64,000 nt of DNA from Tenacibaculum sp. M341 (lineage in GTDB: Bacteria; Bacteroidota; Bacteroidia; Flavobacteriales; Flavobacteriaceae). Positions 45,062-54,345 of this stretch are shown piece after piece (the stretch's first letter is position 1; each line of letters opens with the position of its first letter). The translations under genes were made by a program, and so were the position numbers. The notes under the pieces were generated by a model. It was not told the DNA's origin. It did no database searches and was given only the letters and a program-made list of their open reading frames with translations. Location of the stretch: positions 62,001 through 126,000 of the forward strand of contig NZ_SJXJ01000003.1 of assembly GCF_004337695.1 (NCBI RefSeq), read 5' to 3'.

Positions 45062-46369
45062 CTATTTCTGTCTGAAATAAATACTAATAGGTACACCATT
45101 AAAATTATAATGTTCGCGTAGTTGGTTTTCAACAAAACGACGATACGGATCTTTTATATATTGTGGTAAATTAGCAAAGAAAGCAAATTGAGGTGTATGC
45201 GTTGGTAATTGCATACAATATTTGATTTTTATAAACTTACCTTTTGTTGCTGGAGGAGGCGTTTGCTGCATAATCTCCAACATAGTTTCGTTTAATTTAC
45301 TTGTTTGAATACGACGTTTTCTATTTTCGTGTACTTCAACAGCAGTTTCTATAGCTTTAAAAATACGTTGTTTTGTTAGTACAGAGGTGAAAATAATTGG
45401 TACATCTGTAAATGGAGCGATTGTTTGTCTGATTTTCTTTTCAAAATCACGCATAGTATTGGTTTCCTTTTCAACCAAATCCCATTTATTTACAAGAATA
45501 ACAACTCCTTTTCTGTTTTTTTCTGCTAGCCAAAAAATCTTTTCATCTTGACCTTCAAATCCGCGAGAAGCATCTACCATAACAATGGCAATGTCACAAT
45601 GTTCAATAGCACGTACAGCTCTCATTACTGAGTAGAATTCTAAGTCTTCTTTTACTTTAGATTTTTTACGAATTCCGGCTGTATCTACTAAGTTAAATTC
45701 AAAACCAAAACGGTTGTATTTTGTGTCGATAGAATCACGTGTAGTACCTGCAATATTGGTAACAATATTTCTATCTTCACCAATTAAGGCATTTATAAAC
45801 GATGATTTACCAGCGTTAGGTCTTCCTACAACAGCAAATCTAGGTAATTCACTTACTTCTACATCTTCAGCTTCTTCAGGAATTTTTTCAACAATAGCAT
45901 CTAATAAATCACCAGTACCACTACCATTAATAGATGAAATAGTGTGATAATCTCCTAAACCAAGATTATAAAATTCTACAGCATCAGCATCACGCATTGC
46001 GTTGTCTACTTTATTTACAGCTATAAAAAGAGGTTTTTTAACTTGACGAAGAATTTTAGCAACCTCATCATCCATTGGAGTAATTCCTTGTTCTACATCT
46101 ACAACAAAAAGAATGATATCTGCTTCATCAATAGCAAGTTGTACTTGTTTTCTAATTTCTCCTTCAAAAATATCATCAGACCCAACTACATATCCACCTG
46201 TATCAATTACAGAGAACTCTTTTCCGTTCCATTCTGATTTTCCGTAATGACGGTCTCTTGTAACACCACTTACAGAATCTACAATAGCTTCTCTACGTTT
46301 TACTAATCGATTAAACAGGGTAGATTTACCTACATTAGGTCTTCCTACAATTGCAATAATATTACTCAT
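45062..46369 (-). CDS. der: Ribosome biogenesis GTPase Der (EngA)
   Basis: A 435-residue protein with two GTPase domains and a KH-like tail. First: [15 protein letters not shown] (G1), DTGGY, NKVD. Second: [30 protein letters not shown]. The C-terminal KH-like region ends [13 protein letters not shown]. It is an essential factor for 50S subunit maturation. It has a clear promoter at 46374-46403 whose -7 box is only 4 bases before the ATG, so the mRNA is predicted to be leaderless. Confidence 0.97.
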   Translation of the reverse strand: MSNIIAIVGRPNVGKSTLFNRLVKRREAIVDSVSGVTRDRHYGKSEWNGKEFSVIDTGGYVVGSDDIFEGEIRKQVQLAIDEADIILFVVDVEQGITPMDDEVAKILRQVKKPLFIAVNKVDNAMRDADAVEFYNLGLGDYHTISSINGSGTGDLLDAIVEKIPEEAEDVEVSELPRFAVVGRPNAGKSSFINALIGEDRNIVTNIAGTTRDSIDTKYNRFGFEFNLVDTAGIRKKSKVKEDLEFYSVMRAVRAIEHCDIAIVMVDASRGFEGQDEKIFWLAEKNRKGVVILVNKWDLVEKETNTMRDFEKKIRQTIAPFTDVPIIFTSVLTKQRIFKAIETAVEVHENRKRRIQTSKLNETMLEIMQQTPPPATKGKFIKIKYCMQLPTHTPQFAFFANLPQYIKDPYRRFVENQLREHYNFNGVPISIYFRQK

Positions 46370-46373
46370 GCTG

Positions 46374-46403
46374 CAAAGGTAGCGTTTCTATAAAATAAAA
46401 CAA
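46374..46403 (-). promoter_or_regulatory. der promoter, TTG-N19-TACCTTTG
   Basis: On the minus strand: TTG at 46403-46401, 19-base spacer, TACCTTTG at 46381-46374, 4 bases, ATG. This is the full Bacteroidota consensus. The -33 TTG lies inside the stem of the terminator at 46397-46431. Confidence 0.75.
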
Positions 46404-46431
46404 CTATTGATTGGTGCTCAATAGTTGTTTT
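46397..46431 (-). terminator. Terminator of the choice-of-anchor I gene
   Basis: AAAACAACTATTGA (46397-46410) and TCAATAGTTGTTTT (46418-46431) form a 14-bp stem with a 7-base loop. On the minus strand the stem is followed by ATTTTATAG. It lies 70 bases after the stop of the gene at 46501 and overlaps the -33 of der. Confidence 0.8.
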
Positions 46432-46500
46432 TTAGATTTTTATTACGTCATTAACTCATGTTTGATTTAAAACGACGATTTATTCAATCATAAAATTGAA

Positions 46501-48057
46501 TTATTGCATGTTTTGATAAATACTAACCGTTCCGCTATCTTCATTAGAAACTAAAAGTAAATCTTTTCCATTAGGGCTATCTTTGGCTGGAATTACTAAT
46601 AACCCTTCAGGAGCTTCATCACCATCATTCGAAAGAATTGCCAAAAAGCTAGGAGCACTCGGGTTTGTAATATCGTATACCATCACTTGGTCTGTACGCT
46701 CTAAACCTACAAATAAAATGTAACGTTCATTACCTATGTTTAAAACCTCTACAGCTTCTGGTTCAGCACCTTTATCGTCACTTCTTCCATCTTCATCATT
46801 AAAAGTAGCAGGAGTTAATTCTAATGTTTTTTGTGAGATACTATTTCCACTATCGTAGATTAAGCTTCCATTTTCAGACCATATACTGAAAGAACGAGCT
46901 CCGTAAGAGTATAACTTGTCATAATCACCATCATTGTCTGTATCACCTAAGTCTAAGGCAATTTTCAAACGACCTAAATTTTCTTCTTTTTGTAATTCGT
47001 CGGCATTAGGAAACGCTGTAGGATCTAAGTCTATTTTTTTGATACGCTTTTCGTTTACAAAAATATCTTCATCATCATCTTCGTCATCAGTTCCTTTGTC
47101 GTCTATATATTCTCTAGCATCACCTTCGTTAGCAGAAATAATATATCCTACACCATTAATGTTTACATAAGTAATAGCATCTGGTTGGTAAATTCCGTAT
47201 ACAGGAATGTTTCTTAATTCTTTTTTATTGTCTTCGTTACTAGGATCAATTTCATTACCAGCTGCATTGTAATCTTTAAAACCTAAAGGATAAATAGCTT
47301 CAATAGTTTTAGATTCTAAATTAACTTTTGCAATTCCGTTGTTTTCTTGTAAAGAAACCCAAGCTGTTTTAGAATCGTCAGATATCGTAATATATTCAGG
47401 TTCTACATCAGTAGCAAGGTTTGCACCAGGGCCAAAAACTCTAAAACCGTTCGCTTCTAAACTAGCTTCCTGACCATTAAAAGCTGTAAAATCTAAAGTA
47501 CTTACTTGTTTACTTTCTATATTAATAATACTTACACTTCCTTCAGGATCATTTGTGTAAAGTGAATTTGGTTCTCCTTCGTTGGCACATACCAATAATT
47601 TACCATCTTTAGAAAAAGTAACCATATCAGGTAAAGCACCTACAGTAAAATCGCTAATTAATTCATTATTTTCAGCATTGTATAAAGCAATTTTACCATT
47701 ATTTTGCTTAACTTCAGCTTCTATAGCAATTGCAATTTTACCATCATAAGCAGAAATACTATTTGGAGCACCAGTATTGATAGTTATTGAAGATAATTTT
47801 TCAGTAGTTTCTACATTAGATAAACTGTATACAGAAACTTCTTTAGATTCAGAGTTGATAACAAATAATTTTTTTGTTTTAGTATCATAAGCTGAAATTT
47901 CCGCAGCACCTTCACCACCAACTTTTATAGTGTTTGAATATTTAAAGTTTACATTAGTATTGATATCAGGGTTTTGACCTGGAGAAGGGTTGTCATCTTC
48001 ACATCCTACAAAACTAATTAGACCAACAGCTAGTACTGTTTTAAATAAATTTTTCAT
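46501..48057 (-). CDS. Choice-of-anchor I family lipoprotein
   Basis: A 518-residue protein with lipoprotein signal MKNLFKTVLAVGLISFVGC. The mature part is a beta-propeller with repeated blades (INTGAPNSISAYDGKIAIAI, FSKDGKLLVCANEGEPNS, VEPEYITISDDSKTAWVSL), the calcium-like loop LGDTDNDGDYDKLYSYG and a C-terminal blade with VLNIGNERYILFVGLERT. This is the choice-of-anchor I domain of phosphatase-like extracellular proteins. Here the anchor is lipid rather than a sorting tail. Substrate unknown; the Asp-rich segment DDKGTDDEDDDED suggests divalent-metal binding. Confidence 0.85.
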   Translation of the reverse strand: MKNLFKTVLAVGLISFVGCEDDNPSPGQNPDINTNVNFKYSNTIKVGGEGAAEISAYDTKTKKLFVINSESKEVSVYSLSNVETTEKLSSITINTGAPNSISAYDGKIAIAIEAEVKQNNGKIALYNAENNELISDFTVGALPDMVTFSKDGKLLVCANEGEPNSLYTNDPEGSVSIINIESKQVSTLDFTAFNGQEASLEANGFRVFGPGANLATDVEPEYITISDDSKTAWVSLQENNGIAKVNLESKTIEAIYPLGFKDYNAAGNEIDPSNEDNKKELRNIPVYGIYQPDAITYVNINGVGYIISANEGDAREYIDDKGTDDEDDDEDIFVNEKRIKKIDLDPTAFPNADELQKEENLGRLKIALDLGDTDNDGDYDKLYSYGARSFSIWSENGSLIYDSGNSISQKTLELTPATFNDEDGRSDDKGAEPEAVEVLNIGNERYILFVGLERTDQVMVYDITNPSAPSFLAILSNDGDEAPEGLLVIPAKDSPNGKDLLLVSNEDSGTVSIYQNMQ

Positions 48058-48229
48058 TGATTGATATTTTCAACAAAACTTCATTTAAAACATTAATTAA
48101 AGGTTACTATAATTAAAATGATTTGTTATAAATAATTGCACAATGTTAACTAACTTGTGTAGGTTGTTAAGTATTGATTAATAAATTATAAAATGTGCTT
48201 TTTAGGTAATAAATATGTTGTAAACAGGT

Positions 48230-49111
48230 TTATTCTTTATAACCAAAACGACGCAATTGTTTGTCGCTAGATCTCCAGTTTTTATTTACTTTAACATACA
48301 ACTCTAAGAAAACTTTTTTATCAAAAAAATGCTGTAAACTCTTTCTTGCATCTGTACCTACACGTTTTATAGCACTTCCTTTATGACCAATTATAATGCC
48401 TTTTTGAGTTTCGCGTTCTACCATAATAACCGAACGAATTTTAATAATGTTTTCTTCTTCTACAAAACTTTCGGTTTCAATCTCTACAGAGTAAGGAATC
48501 TCTTTTTTGTATTGTTGAAGTATTTTTTCACGAATAGTTTCGTTTACAAAAAAACGTTCTGGTTTATCTGTTAATTGGTCTTTAGGGTAGAAGGGAGGAG
48601 AATCTGGTAGTAACTCAATAATTTTATAAAATACATTTTCTACATTGAATTTTTCTAATGCAGAAATTACATATACAAATGAGTTTGGTACTTTACTTCG
48701 CCAATATGCAATTTTCTCATTAACTTGTTCTGGTGTTGATAAGTCAATTTTATTAAGAAGTAGAATTACAGGAATTTTACTATCAATTATTTTTTTGAAA
48801 AAAGCTTCGTTTTTAAGTTCTTTCTCACCAACCTCTACCATATATATTAATACATCAGCATCATCAAAGGCAGATTTTACAAAATCCATCATAGATTCTT
48901 GTAACTCATATGCTGGTTTTATAATCCCAGGAGTATCAGAAAATACGATTTGATAATCTTCACCATTTACAATTCCCAGAATTCTATGTCTGGTAGTTTG
49001 TGCTTTAGAGGTGATTATTGAAAGTTTTTCGCCTACTAGGGCGTTCATTAAGGTTGATTTACCAACATTAGGGTTTCCTATAATGTTTACAAATCCTGCT
49101 TTATGTGTCAT
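48230..49111 (-). CDS. era: GTPase Era
   Basis: A 293-residue GTPase: [20 protein letters not shown] (G1), FSDTPGIIKP (G3), LLLNKIDL (G4), ISALEKFNVE (G5), then the C-terminal KH domain with GIIIGHKGSAIKRVGTDAR. Era binds 16S rRNA and is needed for 30S maturation. The start ATG 49111 is only 4 bases after a TACCTTTG box at 49116-49123, again suggesting a leaderless mRNA. Confidence 0.97.
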   Translation of the reverse strand: MTHKAGFVNIIGNPNVGKSTLMNALVGEKLSIITSKAQTTRHRILGIVNGEDYQIVFSDTPGIIKPAYELQESMMDFVKSAFDDADVLIYMVEVGEKELKNEAFFKKIIDSKIPVILLLNKIDLSTPEQVNEKIAYWRSKVPNSFVYVISALEKFNVENVFYKIIELLPDSPPFYPKDQLTDKPERFFVNETIREKILQQYKKEIPYSVEIETESFVEEENIIKIRSVIMVERETQKGIIIGHKGSAIKRVGTDARKSLQHFFDKKVFLELYVKVNKNWRSSDKQLRRFGYKE

Positions 49112-49115
49112 ATTG

Positions 49116-49123
49116 CAAAGGTA
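49116..49123 (-). promoter_or_regulatory. -7 box of era
   Basis: Minus strand TACCTTTG, 4 bases from the ATG, the same geometry as der and marR. I do not find a TTG at 19-21 bases upstream. Confidence 0.5.
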
Positions 49124-49189
49124 ATTGTTTTTTACGGTGGATATTACATGTTAAAACAAATACTTTTGTTAAAAAAGTGTAATTATTTA

Positions 49190-49219
49190 TTGTGTATTCA
49201 AAAAAAGCTCGTATATTTG
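49190..49219 (+). promoter_or_regulatory. Promoter of the initiator tRNA gene
   Basis: TTG at 49190-49192, 19-base spacer, TATATTTG at 49212-49219, then 12 bases to the tRNA. Consensus spacing and both boxes. Confidence 0.75.
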
Positions 49220-49231
49220 CACCCTCAATAT

Positions 49232-49305
49232 CGCGGGATAGAGCAGTAGGCAGCTCGTCGGGCTCATAACCCGAAGGTCACAGGTTCGAGTCCTGTTCCC
49301 GCTAC
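49232..49305 (+). tRNA. Initiator tRNA-Met (CAT)
   Basis: A cloverleaf can be folded: acceptor CGCGGGA with TCCCGC, D-arm AGAGCAGTAGGCAGCTC, anticodon stem TCGGG-CTCATAA-CCCGA with anticodon CAT, T-arm ACAGGTTCGAGTCCTGT. The first base pair is unpaired (C1 opposite T72) and the anticodon stem has the three G:C pairs of initiators, so it is tRNA-fMet. The 3' CCA is not encoded (ACTA). Confidence 0.95.
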
Positions 49306-49315
49306 TAGATTTGAC

Positions 49316-49346
49316 AAGGCTTTCAGGATTCTGAAAGCCTTTTTTG
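49316..49346 (+). terminator. Terminator of tRNA-fMet
   Basis: AAGGCTTTCAG (49316-49326), loop GATT, CTGAAAGCCTT (49331-49341) and a T run. Directly after it the direct repeat at 49355-49375 and the start of the foreign region are found. Confidence 0.85.
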
Positions 49347-49354
49347 ATTCTCTT

Positions 49355-49375
49355 CCTAAAACATACCTAAAACAT
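49355..49375. repeat. Two 10-bp direct repeats after tRNA-fMet
   Basis: CCTAAAACAT occurs at 49355-49364 and 49366-49375, an 11-base period (one helix turn). Placed just past the tRNA 3' end, this could be an arm-type recombinase binding site of the integrated element; nothing else supports that. Confidence 0.4.
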
Positions 49376-49419
49376 TTTTAAGGATATTTGTAAGTGCACA
49401 CTTTTTTAGATATCAATAT

Positions 49420-52017
49420 TTAAACTCTTTTAGAGTATATAATTTTATATGACAAGTTTTTATAATATTCATAATATTTAACTATGGATATCATTATTAA
49501 AAATGTATCTATACTTTTAGATAAAATTTTACCATACAAATTATTATTAAAAAAAAAGCTTTTTTGTTTTTTAGATAATAAATTCCTGCTAAACTTTGAT
49601 TTATTAGTCGTTATGTGATTTATATTTCGATATATTTCTTTGATAGAACCTTCTTTAGATATAAGTCTCTCTAAATATAAATCAACTAAAGAATATTGTT
49701 CAAGATAAGTGTAATGGAAAATATAGATACTATTCAATTTAGGGCTATTAGGATTCATTTTACGAATTTTCTTTAGGTATTCATAAGCTATTTTGTGATC
49801 ATTTTTAAAGTATAAATAAAACCCATGGAGTTTTTCTAATATTTTTATTTTTTCTTTTTTATTACTTGTTTTTATAGCCTTTTTATAATAAAAAATTCCC
49901 TTTTTAAATTTTCCATACTTAAAGTATAAATCGCCTAAATAAGCTAATATTATATAATCTTTAGGAAAATAATCATTGGCTTTCAAAAGATAATAAAGCG
50001 CTTTTTGAGGATAAGATAATTTTAAATAGAACTCTATAAATAAAAGATAAGTTTTTTTAGTTTGTTTTGTTATTTGATTAACTTTTAGAGATTCGTGCAA
50101 TTTTTTTTGTGCATATTTCAACCCTAATTTATATCTCCTTATTTTTAAATATGCAAAACTTAATTCTAAGTAAATTTCGATAAAATTTGAATCTATATTT
50201 ACAGCTTTTTTTAAATAGTAGATTGCTTCTTTGTATTGTTCTCTTTGTATATAAATCTTACCTAGATAAAACAACATTATTGGATCTTGATTTAAGTACC
50301 TGTCCTCAATTAACAATTTTAATGCTAAATCATAGCGTCCACTTTTAAATTCTAATACCCCTTCAATTCCAGGTCTATTTAAGAGCTTAGATAAATTTTT
50401 AATTATTGTTAAATGAAAATAAAACTTATAATCAATACGATGTGTTGTTTTTTTTATTGGTTTTGTTTTGATAGCTTTAATTGAAGGAATAGAGACTAAA
50501 GCTATTAAAATTTCTTTTAAGTAAAAATTAAGATTTGAATCTGTATTACTCGTTTTACTAGTAGTTGTTTTACCTAAATAGATTCTTAGATAATGATTTT
50601 TTATCAACTCAATTCCTTTCTCTTTTTTATCAGTGATACCTACTTTATAATTACCTAGTACATTAAGATGGATGTTAGATTCAGGAATAACTGAAACATA
50701 AGCTTTCTTATCTTTTTCTATTTGTTTAGGTAGGAACCATAAATAAATATTATCATTTCTCTTACTTGTTTCTCCAAGATGTAGTTTCCAATTAAAATTA
50801 TAATTAAAAAGTAAATTTACAATACTAAATATTCCATTTTCTACTCTTCTTAATCCGATTAGCTCTTCAAAATTTTTATAAATTTTATTTGTCTTTTTTC
50901 TTTCTATTTTCTTTAAATTAAAATTAAATGCTAAGATTAAGCCTATAAGTGCTTTTTCCCATATTATATCTTCATTTTCATGTATTAAATTAATTAATAT
51001 TTCACCTTTATCATCTGTGAAGTTTTCAATCATAGAAATTGAAATTGCGCTGACCAGTGCAATCTTATAAATTTTATTAATTTTCTTTGATTCTAATATG
51101 AACTTTATTTGCTCTTTTAAACTTGGGGTTAGTTTTTTAGCCTTGATTATTAGACTAAAAGTTTCTTTAAATAATGAAAAAGTTTCTTCTTTATTTTTAA
51201 TTATTTTTTGATAATGATTGAGTATTTTTATATGGTCTTCATTATAACGTTTTTTTATGTGAATTAAACTTTTTTTGTAATCAACCTTATTGTCTTCGGG
51301 TAGTTTAGAGACTATCTGGTTACTTTTTAAAATGGGAGAAGCACCTATTTGATTTCTTTCTATATTTTTCAGAATTTGGAACATTCCTTCTTGATTCTCT
51401 AAAACTTTATAAACTTTCTCAGTACCTTTTTTAGTTACTTCAATAGATTCATTAATTTTCGCTTCTAGTGTTTCATTATCGTCTTCTTTATAGATTTCAA
51501 AACCACCTTCTACTAAAGCAGAAATAATTTTATTCTTCAAAAATTTTATTTCTTTTCCTTCTTCTTTCCCTTCAAATTTCAAAAAGAAATGACTCCATCC
51601 CAAGTATCCAGCGAAAATAGCCATATAATCAAGTACTACAGTACTTATATCTCCTTCATTAGAATTAAACTCTTTATTAATAAAATTTATTGATTTTTGA
51701 TCACTAGGAGTGCAGTTTTTAATACTCTTTACTTTAGAACCAGATACAAAATCTTGGAATTCCTCAGAATAAAGAAGAAGTTCACAAGCATCTTTTTTAT
51801 TGTTTGCTTCAATAGATTTATTGCTACCATCCTTTGTGATAGGATATTCTGTGTTAAATACTATCTTGTATTTCTCAAGAAAGATTGATACATAGTTTTT
51901 GATTTTTTGAATTGCAGTTCCTGTTTCTATATTACTTCCATATAGCTTTTCTATTTGCATATTTACTTCTTCTCTTAACCTTTGTTTTCTTTCAGGGGTC
52001 TGTTTAAAATCCATCAT
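49420..52017 (-). CDS. Large TPR-repeat protein of unknown function
   Basis: An 865-residue protein, strikingly Lys/Ile/Asn-rich and encoded by DNA even poorer in G and C than its neighbours. The N-terminal 200 residues include a segment LDYMAIFAGYLGWSHFFLKF, reminiscent of a short domain seen at the head of Bacteroidota regulatory proteins. The middle (about 250-540) is unassigned. The C-terminal part (about 545-800) has tetratricopeptide units such as DPIMLFYLGKIYIQREQYKE and IILAYLGDLYFKYGKFKKG. No signal peptide or catalytic motif. It is the gene adjacent to tRNA-fMet, where integrated elements carry cargo, and could be a defence or regulatory protein; that is a guess. Confidence 0.7.
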   Translation of the reverse strand: MMDFKQTPERKQRLREEVNMQIEKLYGSNIETGTAIQKIKNYVSIFLEKYKIVFNTEYPITKDGSNKSIEANNKKDACELLLYSEEFQDFVSGSKVKSIKNCTPSDQKSINFINKEFNSNEGDISTVVLDYMAIFAGYLGWSHFFLKFEGKEEGKEIKFLKNKIISALVEGGFEIYKEDDNETLEAKINESIEVTKKGTEKVYKVLENQEGMFQILKNIERNQIGASPILKSNQIVSKLPEDNKVDYKKSLIHIKKRYNEDHIKILNHYQKIIKNKEETFSLFKETFSLIIKAKKLTPSLKEQIKFILESKKINKIYKIALVSAISISMIENFTDDKGEILINLIHENEDIIWEKALIGLILAFNFNLKKIERKKTNKIYKNFEELIGLRRVENGIFSIVNLLFNYNFNWKLHLGETSKRNDNIYLWFLPKQIEKDKKAYVSVIPESNIHLNVLGNYKVGITDKKEKGIELIKNHYLRIYLGKTTTSKTSNTDSNLNFYLKEILIALVSIPSIKAIKTKPIKKTTHRIDYKFYFHLTIIKNLSKLLNRPGIEGVLEFKSGRYDLALKLLIEDRYLNQDPIMLFYLGKIYIQREQYKEAIYYLKKAVNIDSNFIEIYLELSFAYLKIRRYKLGLKYAQKKLHESLKVNQITKQTKKTYLLFIEFYLKLSYPQKALYYLLKANDYFPKDYIILAYLGDLYFKYGKFKKGIFYYKKAIKTSNKKEKIKILEKLHGFYLYFKNDHKIAYEYLKKIRKMNPNSPKLNSIYIFHYTYLEQYSLVDLYLERLISKEGSIKEIYRNINHITTNKSKFSRNLLSKKQKSFFFNNNLYGKILSKSIDTFLIMISIVKYYEYYKNLSYKIIYSKRV

Positions 52018-52062
52018 AAAAGTATTGACAATATTCTTTTTTGAATTTATTATGTATTAGCT

Positions 52063-52515
52063 ATGAATATACAAAAAACCGAAGAACGAATTTTATATGT
52101 ACCTAATACACGTGAAGGGATTCATCTGTTTAATGGAGAGCCTACAGCCTCTCAAAAGGTATTAAGTATAATAAGTCAGGAAGGTATAGATCACATTGAT
52201 AATAGGCTTAAGAACTTTTTAGACCAAGGAATTGAAAGATATGGTTATGAACATAGAATTAATTATGGATTTCATCCTCATCAGCGATTTTTTGATGTAC
52301 AAGAGCAAATTTTAATCAATGTGAAGGCTGTAATTTCAGAGAAAGAAGAGAAACAAAACTATTCAATTACTCTAGCTGAATCTCATTCTGATATCATATG
52401 GCAAAATTTTCTTAAGTCAATAAAAGAAACAGAGGGGGTAGAAAATCAAATTGCACACATAAAAAGATTTGGTTTAAGAAATCCTTATCGAAGAGAAAAT
52501 TATTTTGATGAATAA
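52063..52515 (+). CDS. Unknown 150-residue protein
   Basis: A cytoplasmic protein beginning MNIQKTEERILYVPNTREGI, with HHPHQ-like basic segments (YGFHPHQRFFDVQEQ) and ending LRNPYRRENYFDE. No domain recognised. It is divergent from the large TPR gene, 45 bases apart, so they share a promoter region. Same strand as the mobilization operon. Confidence 0.6.
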   Translation: MNIQKTEERILYVPNTREGIHLFNGEPTASQKVLSIISQEGIDHIDNRLKNFLDQGIERYGYEHRINYGFHPHQRFFDVQEQILINVKAVISEKEEKQNYSITLAESHSDIIWQNFLKSIKETEGVENQIAHIKRFGLRNPYRRENYFDE

Positions 52516-52713
52516 ATACTAAAAATCCTCTCCCGTTTTTAGACAATCCTCTGCGTCAAAATGTAAATCCACTATTGAATTTTTGTAATCGGTTGAATTT
52601 ATTTCTTCTATCTATTTGTACCTCATATAATTGTGCTGTTGAATTCAACATCCATGGATTTTTTATGAATGAGTTTTCAGGAAGTACAACTGAAAGCAAA
52701 AAATTAAAACAAG

Positions 52714-52893
52714 ATGTTAATAGCACAAGAAATTACACAGATAATTTTAAAAGGAGGAGGTACTTATCAAGGAATAAGAATACCATCACCACAGACACAT
52801 GGAACGACTACCCAACAAGTAGCGTATGCAAGATTAACAGCAGAGAGAATTTATAAGGAAAATAAAGAATATTTCCACCTACTGTTAGAGTAA
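52714..52893 (+). CDS. Small unknown protein upstream of the mobilization operon
   Basis: An ATG at 52714 opens 59 codons: MLIAQEITQIILKGGGTYQG, then IRIPSPQTHGTTTQQVAYAR, then a helix-like tail ending HLLLE. A longer frame across it (52575-52856) has no coding look, while this one has an even amino acid mix. A hairpin at 52914-52935 follows. No family; perhaps a small accessory of the element. The 52516-52713 stretch has nothing else. Confidence 0.55.
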   Translation: MLIAQEITQIILKGGGTYQGIRIPSPQTHGTTTQQVAYARLTAERIYKENKEYFHLLLE

Positions 52894-52913
52894 ACAAAAT
52901 TAAAAACAGAACT

Positions 52914-52935
52914 CTCACAAGCAACACCTTGTGAG
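52914..52935 (+). terminator. Hairpin between the small gene and the membrane-protein gene
   Basis: CTCACAAG (52914-52921), loop of 6, CTTGTGAG (52928-52935), 21 bases before the next ATG. T tract is weak (GGGTTTC), so it may be a leader structure rather than a true terminator. Confidence 0.45.
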
Positions 52936-52955
52936 GGTTTCAAAAGATAGTATTT

Positions 52956-54335
52956 ATGAGATTTAAGTTTTCAAGTATAGGTAAAAGACGAATGCTATTC
53001 GGGAAGCCTAAAAAAGCAAGAAATGCCATAGAAGGTATTTTGCACACAACGTCAGATATGATTTTCCAAAAGGGAAAAGATTTTTTTAACACGCTCGGAA
53101 GTAAATCTTTGGATTTAGTAAGTTTTAGAGGTGTGTGGTTAGAGAAGGTTATTGCGCATTTTAATTCTGCGATTACAGATTTTCAGAAGCAGATTTCTGC
53201 CTCGGTAGCACAGTATAAAAAAGCAGTACGTAAGAGCTATTACAAGCAAAGAGAATTATACGATTTAGTAGCTTTAAAAGACGAATCTGAATTAGTAGAA
53301 CCAGACCAGTTGGAAGAGATACAAGAAGACAAAGTTTGGTTTAAGGAGTCAAAAATAAAACCTCAGTCTATTCCAGATGAGGTATATATCAGAAAGTACG
53401 AATTGTCGGATAAACCAAACAGATTCAAGCCCATTGAATTTAATCGTCATCTAAACGAAGAAATAGACGAGTCGGCTTACGAATTAGGAAAGACGTTTAG
53501 AGTTAATTTTCAGCATCTAGAAAAAACAGAATTACCAGAAGCCGTTGTGCCGGAAATTTTTGTTCCGAGAACTTTTAATATTCTGAATTACTTTAAATCT
53601 GTTTCGATAGCAGGATATTTTATTTCTGCTTTTGTTGGGATTATTATTGAGGGATTAATCTGGTATTTGACGGGAAGAAACGTAATGAATTTAGATTCTA
53701 CAAGCTCAATTATCATTGCTTTTGGTCCTATGGTAGTGGTTTCGGCTTTGGTGCTGTTGTGTTTTAAGCGTATTGAAGTGTACCTGCGTACCATAGCAAA
53801 AGTACCAATAGCTTTTATGATTACAGTTGCCGTAACGGTACTTGTAGTATTAAGTTTTGGTGTTTTATCTGCATTTCATACTGATAAGAAAGCAGAAACA
53901 GCGCAAACAGAACGATTAGCCGAAGAACTGACCCAAAAGCAAGGAGCATTATTTCTTGATGATGAAAACACGACTTTAAAAGCAGAAATAGCAGAGCTTC
54001 AGAAGGAAATTAACGAAAGAAATAGTGAAACGAAACCTTGGCTTATAAAATTACTCAGTTACATCGCTTTGTCTCTTTTCGGTATTTGTATGCTGTTATG
54101 TTCTTTGATATTAAAGATAGTGCTGATAGTGGCAGGAAAAGTAGTATATCTACGATACTATGCCGAGCAATATACATCAGAAGCAGATAGAATTGTAAGA
54201 GATTATTCTGTTTGGTATCAGCAATTAGAAAACGCATACATACTACGAAACGAGTTGGTTCATCTTGTGTGTAAGAAACACATATGCGAGCAATTGTTAA
54301 TGCAAAACCCAGAAGACAAAGATTATAACCTTTAA
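52956..54335 (+). CDS. Multi-spanning membrane protein of the mobilization operon
   Basis: A 459-residue protein. The N-terminal 200 residues are charged and cytoplasmic (FQKGKDFFNTLGSK, IDESAYELGKTFRV). About four membrane helices follow (about 215-235, 245-265, 280-305, 365-395), with an alanine/glutamate coiled-coil (LAEELTQKQGALFLDDEN) between them. C-terminal tail VSRDY-like helices end QNPEDKDYNL. No family known to me. It leads the operon with the vWA-like gene 10 bases on, so it may be a transfer-channel component; this is inference. Confidence 0.7.
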   Translation: MRFKFSSIGKRRMLFGKPKKARNAIEGILHTTSDMIFQKGKDFFNTLGSKSLDLVSFRGVWLEKVIAHFNSAITDFQKQISASVAQYKKAVRKSYYKQRELYDLVALKDESELVEPDQLEEIQEDKVWFKESKIKPQSIPDEVYIRKYELSDKPNRFKPIEFNRHLNEEIDESAYELGKTFRVNFQHLEKTELPEAVVPEIFVPRTFNILNYFKSVSIAGYFISAFVGIIIEGLIWYLTGRNVMNLDSTSSIIIAFGPMVVVSALVLLCFKRIEVYLRTIAKVPIAFMITVAVTVLVVLSFGVLSAFHTDKKAETAQTERLAEELTQKQGALFLDDENTTLKAEIAELQKEINERNSETKPWLIKLLSYIALSLFGICMLLCSLILKIVLIVAGKVVYLRYYAEQYTSEADRIVRDYSVWYQQLENAYILRNELVHLVCKKHICEQLLMQNPEDKDYNL

Positions 54336-54345
54336 AAACACGTTT

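Noticed and set aside
52575-52856. 93-codon plus-strand ORF
   Set aside because: It overlaps the better 59-residue ORF in another frame, its composition is random-like, and it has no start context.
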